Part shown: positions 44,482-59,289 of the stretch, in pieces
How the letters are laid out: each line of letters begins with the position of its first letter
Position numbering within the stretch: position 1 is the stretch's first letter
The notes under the pieces: model-generated
Seen by the model: the letters and a program-made list of their open reading frames with translations, nothing else
What the model was told of the DNA's origin: nothing
Database searches by the model: none
Source: Caldifarciminota bacterium
GTDB lineage: Bacteria; Hydrothermota; Hydrothermia; UBA1063; CAJXJZ01
Assembly: GCA_026986775.1 (NCBI GenBank)
Contig: JALSNX010000001.1
Coordinates: 153,504 to 217,503 of the forward strand
Length of the DNA stretch: 64,000 nucleotides
Reading direction: 5' to 3'
Made by a program: the position numbers and the translations under genes

Positions 44482-46209
44482 TTATCCCGGAATTTCTTTT
44501 AATTTTCTAACATCATCAATCTCTATACTTTCACCGTCCCTTATCCGATAAACCCTATCACACAACAAAAGTGGTTTTTGCCTGTGTGATACTATAATTA
44601 CTATCATATCATCAATTTCCTTTATTACTTCAAGAAGTGCTTTTTCACTTTCCTCATCGAGATTGGAGGTTATTTCATCAAGAAGTAAAATATCCGGGTG
44701 TTTTAAATAGGCACGCGCAAAGGCAATTCTCTGTTTCTGCCCCACAGATAAATTTATGCTTTTCAGGTCAAGATATGTGCGGTAGCCTTCGGGTAACGAA
44801 AGCACAAACTCATGCAACCTGAGTTTCTTCATAATCTTATACATATCTTCATCATCCGCCAGTGGGTTTAACACCTTCAAGTTGTATTCTATACTACCCC
44901 TGAACAACAAAGGTTCCTGATGGACAAGGGCTATCTTTTTTCTAAGGCCAATGATACTTTTCAAATCAAGTTCTTTTTCGTTTACAATGTACCCGCCTCT
45001 AAAGTCATATAGCACACCTGCCATGATCTTTAAAAGCGTGGTCTTACCTTCTCCTGATATACCGGCTATCCCTATCTTTTCACCCGATTCTGCATATAAA
45101 TTGATATTCCGTAGCACAGGCCTTTCATTGTAACTGAAAGATATATTTGAGAGTCTTAGTATTCTGATAGGCTTATCTTTGAATGGTATCTTATAACTCT
45201 CTTGGGGATAATTCACTATTTCATGTATCCTGTCAAGCGCAGTAAGGGCCACCTGAAGTGTTATGTTCGTGTTTAAAAGTCCATTTATTGAAGAAAATAG
45301 GTAAGCCATGAACATGTTAAACGCTATTAGGGTACTTAGAGTCATCTTACCTGAAAGTACCCAGTATCCACCGATTCCAAAAATAAGGATGGGAGTTAAC
45401 TGGGTTACAAAAGTGGATATTGAAAGATTGCCATAATGGTACTTTCCGTATCCAACATTCACTCTATGGGTTTTCAAAGCACTGGAAAAATATCTTCGAA
45501 TACCGACTATTTCTCTCAAAGCGCTTTTTAAAAGCATATAGGCATTAATACTCTCCTGCAGGGAGGAAGTTTCACAAGCCTTTTTCTCAAGGAAAATCGG
45601 AAATATACTTCTCATTTTTTTACTGAAGAACAACACTGTCCACACAAGCAAAGGAACCACCAGCAGTATAAACAAAGAGAGCTTTGCACTTAAATACAGA
45701 AGACCAACCACTGAAACCAGTGTAATGATGATATTTTGAAATATACCTATAATTTGTTGTCCAAACAGCGTATTGAGATAACCGGGGTCTTCGTTAACTC
45801 TGCTTAAAAGATAACCTGTATCGTGCTTTATAAACAAATCAAACCTGCTCTTTAAAATCCTTGATACCATATATTTACGCAATAAGAGGTTAATTTTAGA
45901 GTTAAGTTTGAAAAACATGAGATTACCAAAATAAGAAAATAACTTTGCAAACAATAGAACTGCGATAATTACGAGCAATAATTTTATAATTTGCTGAGGT
46001 GTACCTTTTTCAGATATAACATCAATCAACCTTCTGGTCAGAATAGGCAATGGAAAAAGAAGGACAGAAGAAAGTATAGTAAGAAGAGATGAAATCAGGT
46101 ACTCCTTCTTGTATTTTTTGTAAAACCTGCCGGTGACAGCGTGATATTTTTTAAATATATTGTGCCATTTTCTAAATAACGCATCTCTTTTCACCCTATT
46201 TACCTCCAC
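44482..46209 (-). CDS. ABC exporter (fused membrane and ATPase domains), probable RiPP exporter
   Basis: 575 aa. Six membrane helices of an ABC exporter (residues about 35-300) precede an ATPase domain with Walker A GISGEGKTTLLKIMAG, the Q-loop ALVHQEPLLF, the signature LSVGQKQRIAFARAYL, Walker B ILLLDEITSNLDEE and the H-loop IVSHRQ. There is no N-terminal C39 peptidase domain, so leader removal would need another enzyme. The start overlaps the radical SAM gene by 14 nt, so both are in one operon led by the precursor peptide. It is proposed to export the mature peptide. Confidence 0.88.
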   Translation of the reverse strand: MEVNRVKRDALFRKWHNIFKKYHAVTGRFYKKYKKEYLISSLLTILSSVLLFPLPILTRRLIDVISEKGTPQQIIKLLLVIIAVLLFAKLFSYFGNLMFFKLNSKINLLLRKYMVSRILKSRFDLFIKHDTGYLLSRVNEDPGYLNTLFGQQIIGIFQNIIITLVSVVGLLYLSAKLSLFILLVVPLLVWTVLFFSKKMRSIFPIFLEKKACETSSLQESINAYMLLKSALREIVGIRRYFSSALKTHRVNVGYGKYHYGNLSISTFVTQLTPILIFGIGGYWVLSGKMTLSTLIAFNMFMAYLFSSINGLLNTNITLQVALTALDRIHEIVNYPQESYKIPFKDKPIRILRLSNISFSYNERPVLRNINLYAESGEKIGIAGISGEGKTTLLKIMAGVLYDFRGGYIVNEKELDLKSIIGLRKKIALVHQEPLLFRGSIEYNLKVLNPLADDEDMYKIMKKLRLHEFVLSLPEGYRTYLDLKSINLSVGQKQRIAFARAYLKHPDILLLDEITSNLDEESEKALLEVIKEIDDMIVIIVSHRQKPLLLCDRVYRIRDGESIEIDDVRKLKEIPG

Positions 46210-47449
46210 CTTTCTCAGCCTTTTCCATCAATAAAAGCCTATCCAAAAGTATACGTTTGTTCTTAAATATAGTACACCCATTCTTGTGAACACAGCTTAA
46301 AGCACATATTGGGGCAAAAGGACAACGTTTACATTCCTCGTTTACATGCGAGTAGCTGTATATCTTATTCTTCATATAGACACTCCAATCAGATATAATA
46401 AGTTCACCATCACTCGAGATAAAACCATAATAATCATCCCTATTTCCCAACTGAGTTACACATGCGTACAATTCACCTTCAGTAGTTATATGATAAGCAT
46501 ATGGTAAAACTCTCCAACACAAGGAATTTGTCCAGTGCGGGAATAAAGTAGATGATATTTTAAAGCCTTTACTTACAGCATACTCTATAAGTTCCTGTTC
46601 AATGGAGAAGTATTTTTCTAAAGACATATTCTTAACTGGACTTGCAGATTGTTCTTCTGTTTCATCTGCCACAAATATCGGGGAGAAATCCACTGTAGTA
46701 TATTTGCTTCTGAAATCAAATAAATCTAGAAGTTCAATATATGTTTGTACATCTTCCTCGGCCACATTTATCCGAAGAACAAGATCAAAATTTTCAGGAA
46801 TGTATTTTAAGTTTCTATAGATAACATTAAAGCTTCCCTTACCAGATGGGAATATTCTATATTTATCATGAATATCCTGAGTACCGTCAAGCGTGACTTG
46901 AATAAAATCAAAAAGTTGAAATTTGGCAGCAGGTATACGATGCAATAAAGTTCCGTTTGTCACAATGTAGTTTACCAGAGAAATATTGTGCTTGAGAGAT
47001 AGAGAAATAAGGTTCTCACTCATTTCTATTATCATGCTATAATCTAAAAGTGGCTCTCCTCCGAACCACGCCACTTTTAACTTTTTGATTGAATGATTTA
47101 GTATATTTTTTTTAATAAAGCTCATATATTTCTTTGCAAACTTTTTGGTCAAGTATACCTTTTTGTTGAGGTCTTTCAAGCCATGCCATTTTTCAAAACA
47201 ATATGTGCAGTCCATATTACAACCCAAAACAACCACAGCTGTTATTAATAAGTCGTCTTTAAACTTCACTTTATTAATTTTATCAATGAAAATATCAAAT
47301 TCGTTTACTTCCGCTGTAATTATAAAGCCATGCTTATAGAGAAGCCACATAAAATCTTTGTATTCTAAAAAAGTAGACCGATGTATTCTTCTGAATCTCC
47401 TTATTTTTTGATAGTATTTATATTGTTCACTATTTAACTTAATTAGCAC
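46196..47449 (-). CDS. Radical SAM/SPASM peptide maturase
   Basis: 417 aa. The radical SAM cluster motif is LGCNMDCTYCFE (C77, C81, C84), with WFGGEPLLDY and VTNGTLL of the SAM-binding barrel. A C-terminal SPASM domain has CWRVLPYAY, ACVTQLGNR and the cysteine group CKRCPFAPICALSC plus HKNGC, which bind auxiliary Fe-S clusters. Such SPASM enzymes modify ribosomal peptides by thioether, C-C or other cross-links. It starts at GTG 47449. The first 65 residues are unassigned and may bind the leader peptide. It lies downstream of two small ORFs in the same direction, the first a convincing precursor. Confidence 0.92.
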   Translation of the reverse strand: MLIKLNSEQYKYYQKIRRFRRIHRSTFLEYKDFMWLLYKHGFIITAEVNEFDIFIDKINKVKFKDDLLITAVVVLGCNMDCTYCFEKWHGLKDLNKKVYLTKKFAKKYMSFIKKNILNHSIKKLKVAWFGGEPLLDYSMIIEMSENLISLSLKHNISLVNYIVTNGTLLHRIPAAKFQLFDFIQVTLDGTQDIHDKYRIFPSGKGSFNVIYRNLKYIPENFDLVLRINVAEEDVQTYIELLDLFDFRSKYTTVDFSPIFVADETEEQSASPVKNMSLEKYFSIEQELIEYAVSKGFKISSTLFPHWTNSLCWRVLPYAYHITTEGELYACVTQLGNRDDYYGFISSDGELIISDWSVYMKNKIYSYSHVNEECKRCPFAPICALSCVHKNGCTIFKNKRILLDRLLLMEKAEKGGGK

Positions 47450-47462
47450 ATCCCGAAGTGTA

Positions 47463-47540
47463 TTATACTCCTAAATCAACTGAATACAATGATATTTTTA
47501 AAGGAAATTTTATTAAATCTATTTCCCTCATTTCTACCAT
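47463..47540 (-). CDS. 25-aa peptide ORF between precursor and radical SAM gene
   Basis: ATG at 47540 reads 25 codons to TAA at 47463 and begins MVEMREIDLIKFPLKISLYS. GGAGGG (47546-47551) is placed 5 nt upstream, the best ribosome binding site in this operon, while the radical SAM gene itself has only a weak site. It may be a second small peptide, or a leader whose translation opens or couples to the radical SAM start at 47449. It has no cysteine and is not like the precursor. Confidence 0.4.
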   Translation of the reverse strand: MVEMREIDLIKFPLKISLYSVDLGV

Positions 47541-47566
47541 TTCTACCCTCCAAATTTTATTTTGGC

Positions 47567-47749
47567 GGGGTGTGGGATTGAAATGAATTTACTTTGCTGC
47601 AGTTGAGATTCCAGGACCATTACCTAATGGTCCACACCAAGAAGATTCATCTCCTCTAACAATTTCATTAATCTTTACATCGTTTGAGCTCATATCCACT
47701 ATTACCATTTTATCCTCCTTTTCTTGTTTTGTTATTTATCCCACACCCC
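47567..47749. repeat. 12-bp inverted repeat flanking the precursor gene
   Basis: GGGGTGTGGGAT (47567-47578) and its exact reverse complement ATCCCACACCCC (47738-47749) lie on each side of the precursor ORF. In the - strand transcript one arm would be at the very 5' end and the other about 10 nt after the precursor stop, so the precursor segment could be held in a long-range stem. The pairing may stabilise the precursor part of the mRNA, but this is inference. Confidence 0.7.
47589..47708 (-). CDS. RiPP precursor peptide (39 aa)
   Basis: ATG at 47708 with AAGGAGG 5 nt upstream reads 39 codons to TAA at 47589. The first half (MVIVDMSSNDVKINEIVRGD) is charged and leader-like. The second half ESSWCGPLGNGPGISTAAK is glycine-, proline- and serine-rich with a single Trp-Cys pair, a core-like composition. 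It is upstream of the radical SAM/SPASM enzyme and the ABC exporter on the same strand and follows a strong promoter. The cleavage site is not evident (no double glycine). The single cysteine limits it to one thioether; a cyclophane at W24 is another option. Too short for usual gene calling, but the context and ribosome binding site are strong. Confidence 0.8.
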   Translation of the reverse strand: MVIVDMSSNDVKINEIVRGDESSWCGPLGNGPGISTAAK

Positions 47750-47754
47750 ACTAT

Positions 47755-47786
47755 AGTATATGGCAAGGGGGGGGGGGGATTGTCAA
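47755..47786 (-). promoter_or_regulatory. Promoter with poly-G:C tract in its spacer (putative phase-variable)
   Basis: On the - strand, TTGACA (47781-47786) and TATACT (47755-47760) flank a spacer that contains a run of 12 C (12 G on the + strand, 47767-47778). The spacer is 20 bp as written; most other promoters in this window have 17. A tract of nine would give the ideal spacing. Slippage of such a tract changes promoter strength in steps, as known for Neisseria porA. The precursor ATG is 46 nt downstream. The rest of the 47787-48172 gap shows no gene or RNA that I recognise. Confidence 0.7.
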
Positions 47787-48172
47787 TATATAACTTTATT
47801 TTAATATCAAGATAGGTATCAACCTCGTCTTATTCAAAGATTCCACTTTACTTGTGTACATATTATGATACAATTCTATTTTTCAAAGAACAGGTTGAGA
47901 GAAACAGGTTAAAACAACGTAAAGAAATAAAAGCTTAGCCGTTGAGCAATGTTGTTATAAAAGAAACTTTAATTTTTACAAGACCTTCCTGTGCAATACA
48001 ATCTCAATTCCATATTCCTTCTTTTTAGCTATGGAGGTTAATTGAGAGATCCTCTATTTATTACTTTTATCTTTATTCATCTAAACAAATCATATACAAT
48101 CTATTTTCGCATCCAGTATAAGAGAGGCTTTTATAGATTACCCCCTTAACTCAACAGTTTTTTCTCTTAAGC

Positions 48173-48194
48173 CAATTACATCACAATGTAATTG
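48173..48194 (-). terminator. Hairpin after tgt
   Basis: CAATTACAT (48173-48181) and ATGTAATTG (48186-48194) form a perfect 9-bp stem with a 4-nt loop, 18 nt past the tgt stop. The T tract in the tgt direction is poor, so it could also be a 3' end stabiliser. Confidence 0.5.
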
Positions 48195-48211
48195 TTTTCA
48201 AAAATCAAAAA

Positions 48212-49544
<1,333 letters not shown>

Positions 49545-51172
49545 TCTTTTTATTCTTTTTGCTGTTTTCGTCCCAGAAAATCTTTACTTCATATTTCTTT
49601 TTGAGTTCCTCCAGCAGCTTATCGTATGCCTCTTTTTCCTTCTTCTGTTTCAGCCTTGTCTTAATTGCAGCAGAAACCTGCTTCAGAGGTCTGTATCCTT
49701 CCTTTTTCTTATCAACAATCTTGAATATGGCATACGTGCTGTCAGTTATCTGTATGGGCTTTGATATTTTACCTTTTCTCGTCTTGAAAATCTTTTCAAA
49801 TACCTTGTCTTTGGGACCTTTCTTGGTGATTACAGTGGGTGCCTTGTTTTTCTTATCTCTTCCGATGGAAAACTTTGCTCTCAAAGTATCAAAATTGGCC
49901 CCTTTCTTTAAGAGTTTGTACAATGAATCTGCAAGTTGTTTGCTTTTAACTTCAATTCTGAATGCTTTTATAGTTGCAGGCTCCTTATACTGCTCAAGAT
50001 GGCTTCTGTAAAACTTCTCAACATCTTTATCTGAAACCGTCACATTCTTCCTTATTTCATCTATCATTGCTCTTGCAAGAACATTCTGACGGCACTCTTC
50101 AAGCCTGTTCTGGACATCTGAATTGAGATAGAGTTTTCTTGCCTCTGCCTCTTTTGTCAGGAGTTTCTGCTTAATCATCTCCTCAAGGAGTTTTTTCTTT
50201 CCTTCCTTTGTGGAGTAGTAATTCCTCATCATGGGATTGAGCCTCTCAAGGAGATTTTCAACCTGAAGGCTTGTAATATACTCTCCACCAACGTAGGCTA
50301 CTGTATCCTGATAATTATGGGCAAATGCAATGTTTATTCTATCCCATGCCTCTTTTGAATACTTTGACTTCTGAAAATTCATGACTATCTTTTCGTACAT
50401 CTCGGCCGCCTTCTGATAGTCTCCTAACTTCTCATAGCAGAGCCCCATCCGATAAAGCACCTCATCCATCCTTCTGTAAGTCTCTGGAAAGAGTTGTTTT
50501 GCCTTTACAAGGTATTCAAGTGCCTTCTTTGGTTTTTCAAGTTTGTAATAGTAAATGTCAGCAAGTTCAAGATAGGTGTTGAATTTGTCCTTTTTATCAA
50601 GGTTTTTCTCTTTGAGAAAATTCTCATACTGGACTATTGCTAATTTTGTATCTCCTCTTCTTAAAGCATCGTCTGCACTGTTTTTTACATCCTTGAATGT
50701 AGCACCCATCAGAAATCCTGCGACGAGTATAAGCCATAATGTCCTGCGCATACTCCCTACCTCCTGTGTTTTAATATGAATTATAAACTTTTGGACTGGT
50801 CTTTCAAAATAAGGGTTTTATGAATTTAGTTATTCTCCAATGATTTTTATCACAACTCTTTTCCTCCTCTGACCGTCAAATTCGGCGTAAAAAACACGCT
50901 CCCACGGTCCGAGGTCAAGTTTTCCATCTGTAATGGGCAATACCACCTGGTGATGCACCAAAATCCTTTTAAGGTGGGCGTCTCCATTTGTCTCACCTGT
51001 GTGATGATGGTTATAATCAGGCCTGTAAGGCGCAAGTTTTTCAAGCCATGTCCATATATCCTTCCATAAGCCCTCTTCATAGTCGTTTACAATTATTCCC
51101 GCAGTTATGTGCATGGCCGAGACGAGACAAAAACCTTCTTTTACGCCACTTTTTTTAACGGCTTCCTCAACC

Positions 51173-55954
<4,782 letters not shown>

Positions 55955-55960
55955 ACCTTT

Positions 55961-55989
55961 ATTTTAACTTACTTTACGTCTATTTTCAA
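55961..55989 (-). promoter_or_regulatory. Promoter of the diguanylate cyclase-ligA operon (leaderless)
   Basis: On the - strand TTGAAA (55984-55989) and TAAAAT (55961-55966), 17 bp apart; the -10 box ends 6 nt before ATG 55954. No ribosome binding site is present. Confidence 0.55.
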
Positions 55990-56021
55990 GTTATCGCTAT
56001 TTCTCAATGTGTATTGATGAT

Positions 56022-56050
56022 TTGACTGTTAACCATCTAAAGTTTATATT
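56022..56050 (+). promoter_or_regulatory. Promoter of the tricorn gene
   Basis: TTGACT (56022-56027) and TATATT (56045-56050), 17 bp apart, 42 bp before ATG 56093, which has GGAGG 6 nt upstream. It diverges from the promoter at 55961-55989. Confidence 0.7.
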
Positions 56051-56092
56051 TATTACAGTCCTCAAGATAGTTTTGAAAAATGGAGGTATTTT

Positions 56093-59000
56093 ATGCGTTT
56101 TGAAGGGTATTACAGATACCCCACAATCCACAACGATACTGTGGTATTTGTGGCTGAAGATGACCTGTGGTCGGTAAATGTAAAGGGAGGTATTGCAAAA
56201 AGGCTCACCTCAAATCTTGGTGAGGTATCACATCCTTTTTTCTCTCCTGATGGTAGGTACATAGCTTTTGTTGGCCGCGAAGAGGGCAATCCAGAAGTGT
56301 ATGTCATGCTCTCTGAAGGGGGAGAGGCAACAAGACTCACATATCTGGGCGGTAGCGTCCTTGTGCTGGGATGGCTTGATAACGAACATATCATCTTTGC
56401 AAGCAATCACGAACAACCATTCCGTTCTCTATACTTCCTTTACAAAATAAGCAGAAAAGGAGGCCTGCCTGAACTTCTACCTTATGGACCGGCAAGGAGT
56501 ATAAGCATTGGTAAAAATGGCATAGTTATTGGCAGAAACACAGGTGACCCTGCAAGATGGAAAAGATACAGAGGTGGAACAGCAGGTGAATTATGGATTA
56601 AAGTGGGACAGAGCAAATTCAGGAAACTCCTTGAACTCAAAGGCAATCTTGCAAGTCCAATGTGGATAAATGACCGTATATATTTCATTTCAGACCATGA
56701 AGGCATCGGGAACATTTACTCCTGTTTTCCAGACGGTTCAGATCTTAAAAAGCATACAAAACATGAGGATTTCTATGTAAGGAACGCCACCACTGATGGG
56801 AAAAGAATCACATACCATGCAGGGGCTGACATCTATGTTTTTGACCCACAACAAGGCAAAGATACAAGGGTTAATATAGAGTACCGTAGCCCTCTTATAC
56901 AGAGAAAAAGAAAATTTGCTGACCCTGTCAAATATCTTGAAAGATTCAGTCTTTCAAAGGATGCAGCCTATATTAATGTGATAACACGTGGGAAATCATT
57001 TACAATGGGTTTGTGGGACGGCCCCGTGGCTCAGCATGGGAAAAAACACGGGGTTAGATATTCTGTATCTGTCTGGCTCAATGACTCAAAGCGTCTTGTT
57101 GTTGTTAGCGATGAAGGAAATAAAGAGCATCTTGAAATACATTCCAAAGATGGCAGAATCCTCAAAAGATTTAAAGACTTAGATGTTGGAAGACCATATT
57201 CTATGAAGGTATCACCAGTAGAAGACATTATTGCCCTCAGAAACCACAGGGAAGAACTAATTGTGGTGGATATAAAGAAAGGCACAAGCAGAAAGATAGA
57301 TAAAGCAATACAGGGCTCTGTAAATGGCTTTGACTTTTCCCCATGCGGCAGGTACCTCGCATATGGTATAAGCACCTCAATATCACACAGCATAATTCGC
57401 ATATACGATTTGAAAACACAAAAAATACATGACGTAACAGAACCGATGGTTGACTACAGTCCAGCCTTCTCTGATGATGGCAAATATCTATTCTTTTTAT
57501 CAAAAAGGATATACAATCCAGTAAGTGACAGTATTCACTTTGCACTCGGTTTCCCTCGTGGTTCCAGACCATACGTTGTAAGTCTCAAAAAAGATATTCG
57601 CTCACCATTTCTAAAAGAGCCTGAGGGTTTTGGAAATAAAAAAGAAGACAAAAAAGGAAAGGAAAAAGCACAAACAACTATTGAAATAGATTTTGACGGT
57701 ATTAAAAACAGAATAGTTCCATTACCTGTACCTGAAAGAATTTACCATGAACTTGCAGTTGCAAACAATAGAGTTTTTTATACAGCCTCATCTGAACCGG
57801 AAAGCCTGCTGGATAGCTTCATGGGGGATACAGAGCATGGAAATGACCTTCTCTACTTTGACCTGAACACGCAGGAAGAGGATGTTTTCTTCCATGGTGT
57901 ATCATCCTTTAAAATATCCCAGAATAAACAGGCAATAGGGATAAAAACAGGTAAGGAAATAAGAGTAGTCTCCACTCAGGGAAAACCGGACCCAAAAGAG
58001 CAAGCACCCGGTAGAAAGAGTGGAAAGATAGACATTAACAGAATAAAACTGGAAATTAATCCTCCACTTGAATGGGAGCAAATGTTCAAAGAAGCATGGA
58101 GGTTGCAGAGGGAATACTTCTGGAGAGAGGACATGTCGGGTGTTCACTGGGAAAATGTATTAAAAAAATACCTTCCACTCCTGAAAAGAGTCGCAACACG
58201 TGCAGAATTTTCTGACCTTATATGGGAAATGCAGGGTGAGCTGGGGACATCTCATGCCTATGAAATGGGAGGTGATTATAAACCCAGGCCGTATTACAAT
58301 ATTGGATTTCTGGGTGCAGATATAAATTACGACACAAAAAAGAAAGCCTTCGTGGTAAAAAGGATTCTTAAAGGAGATACCTGGGATGATAGACACTTTG
58401 TTCCACTGAGGCAACCGGGAGTAAATGTGGAAGAAGGGATGATTTTAGAAAGAATTGATAATGAAAAGGTGACTCTGGAAAATCCTCCTCACAAACTTCT
58501 TGTGAACAGGGCCGGTGACCTTGTTAAAATGACATTTAGAAGAGGAAAGGACAGAAAAGAGTTCTGGATTAAAACCCTTATGAACGAGGGTCCTGTAAGA
58601 TACAGGGACTGGGTTGAAAGAAACAGAGAGTATGTTCATAAGAAAACAAAAAACAGAGTGGGTTATGTACACATTCCCGACATGGGGGCAAGGGGCTTTG
58701 CTGAGTTTTTCAGATATTATCTTGCGGAATTTGATCGCCATGGACTGATTATTGACGTGCGATTCAATGGGGGAGGGTTTGTATCGCAACTTATACTTGA
58801 AAAAATAGCACTTAAGAGAATCGGCTATGACTTCTCAAGATGGATGGGGAAAATGCCCTATCCTTCAGAGGCGAGAAAAGGTCCAATGGTGGCCATAACA
58901 AATGAATACGCGGGCTCAGATGGCGATATATTCAGTCACTCTTTCAAGCTTCTCGGACTTGGAAAACTAATTGGCCGAAGAACATGGGGAGGTGTTATAG

Positions 59001-59239
59001 GAATATGGCCAAGAAACTGGCTTGTGGATGGCACTGTCACAACCCAACCTGAGTTTTCATTCTGGTTCTCTGACGTGGGCTGGGGTGTCGAAAATTACGG
59101 CACTGACCCTGATATAGAGGTTGACATTACACCGGAAGATTACGTTAAGGGAAAAGACCCGCAACTGGATACTGCCATAAAAATAATACTTGAAGAAATA
59201 AAAAAGCATCCTCCCCTTGAACCTGAACCTTTATCTTGA
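56093..59239 (+). CDS. Tricorn protease (tri)
   Basis: 1048 aa, full tricorn length. The N-terminal six- and seven-bladed beta-propellers have repeated FSPDGRYIAFVG, FSPCGRYLAYG and FSDDGKYLFFLS blades. The C1 and PDZ regions follow, then the C2 serine-peptidase domain. H721 lies in GTSHAYEMGG and S942 in EYAGSDGDIFSH, the catalytic positions of archaeal tricorn. The last 100 residues carry the C-terminal TQPEFSFWFSDVGWGVENYGTDPDIEVDIT. There is no signal peptide, so it acts in the cytoplasm on peptides released by other proteases. Confidence 0.93.
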   Translation: MRFEGYYRYPTIHNDTVVFVAEDDLWSVNVKGGIAKRLTSNLGEVSHPFFSPDGRYIAFVGREEGNPEVYVMLSEGGEATRLTYLGGSVLVLGWLDNEHIIFASNHEQPFRSLYFLYKISRKGGLPELLPYGPARSISIGKNGIVIGRNTGDPARWKRYRGGTAGELWIKVGQSKFRKLLELKGNLASPMWINDRIYFISDHEGIGNIYSCFPDGSDLKKHTKHEDFYVRNATTDGKRITYHAGADIYVFDPQQGKDTRVNIEYRSPLIQRKRKFADPVKYLERFSLSKDAAYINVITRGKSFTMGLWDGPVAQHGKKHGVRYSVSVWLNDSKRLVVVSDEGNKEHLEIHSKDGRILKRFKDLDVGRPYSMKVSPVEDIIALRNHREELIVVDIKKGTSRKIDKAIQGSVNGFDFSPCGRYLAYGISTSISHSIIRIYDLKTQKIHDVTEPMVDYSPAFSDDGKYLFFLSKRIYNPVSDSIHFALGFPRGSRPYVVSLKKDIRSPFLKEPEGFGNKKEDKKGKEKAQTTIEIDFDGIKNRIVPLPVPERIYHELAVANNRVFYTASSEPESLLDSFMGDTEHGNDLLYFDLNTQEEDVFFHGVSSFKISQNKQAIGIKTGKEIRVVSTQGKPDPKEQAPGRKSGKIDINRIKLEINPPLEWEQMFKEAWRLQREYFWREDMSGVHWENVLKKYLPLLKRVATRAEFSDLIWEMQGELGTSHAYEMGGDYKPRPYYNIGFLGADINYDTKKKAFVVKRILKGDTWDDRHFVPLRQPGVNVEEGMILERIDNEKVTLENPPHKLLVNRAGDLVKMTFRRGKDRKEFWIKTLMNEGPVRYRDWVERNREYVHKKTKNRVGYVHIPDMGARGFAEFFRYYLAEFDRHGLIIDVRFNGGGFVSQLILEKIALKRIGYDFSRWMGKMPYPSEARKGPMVAITNEYAGSDGDIFSHSFKLLGLGKLIGRRTWGGVIGIWPRNWLVDGTVTTQPEFSFWFSDVGWGVENYGTDPDIEVDITPEDYVKGKDPQLDTAIKIILEEIKKHPPLEPEPLS

Positions 59240-59264
59240 CAAACCGCCAAATTAGTAGTAGAAT
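59236..59264 (+). promoter_or_regulatory. Promoter of the lipoprotein gene
   Basis: TTGACA (59236-59241) overlaps the tricorn stop; TAGAAT (59259-59264) follows after 17 bp. The ribosome binding site AGGAGGTGAT precedes ATG 59290. Confidence 0.75.
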
Positions 59265-59289
59265 AGGAAAAAGAGAAGGAGGTGATAGA

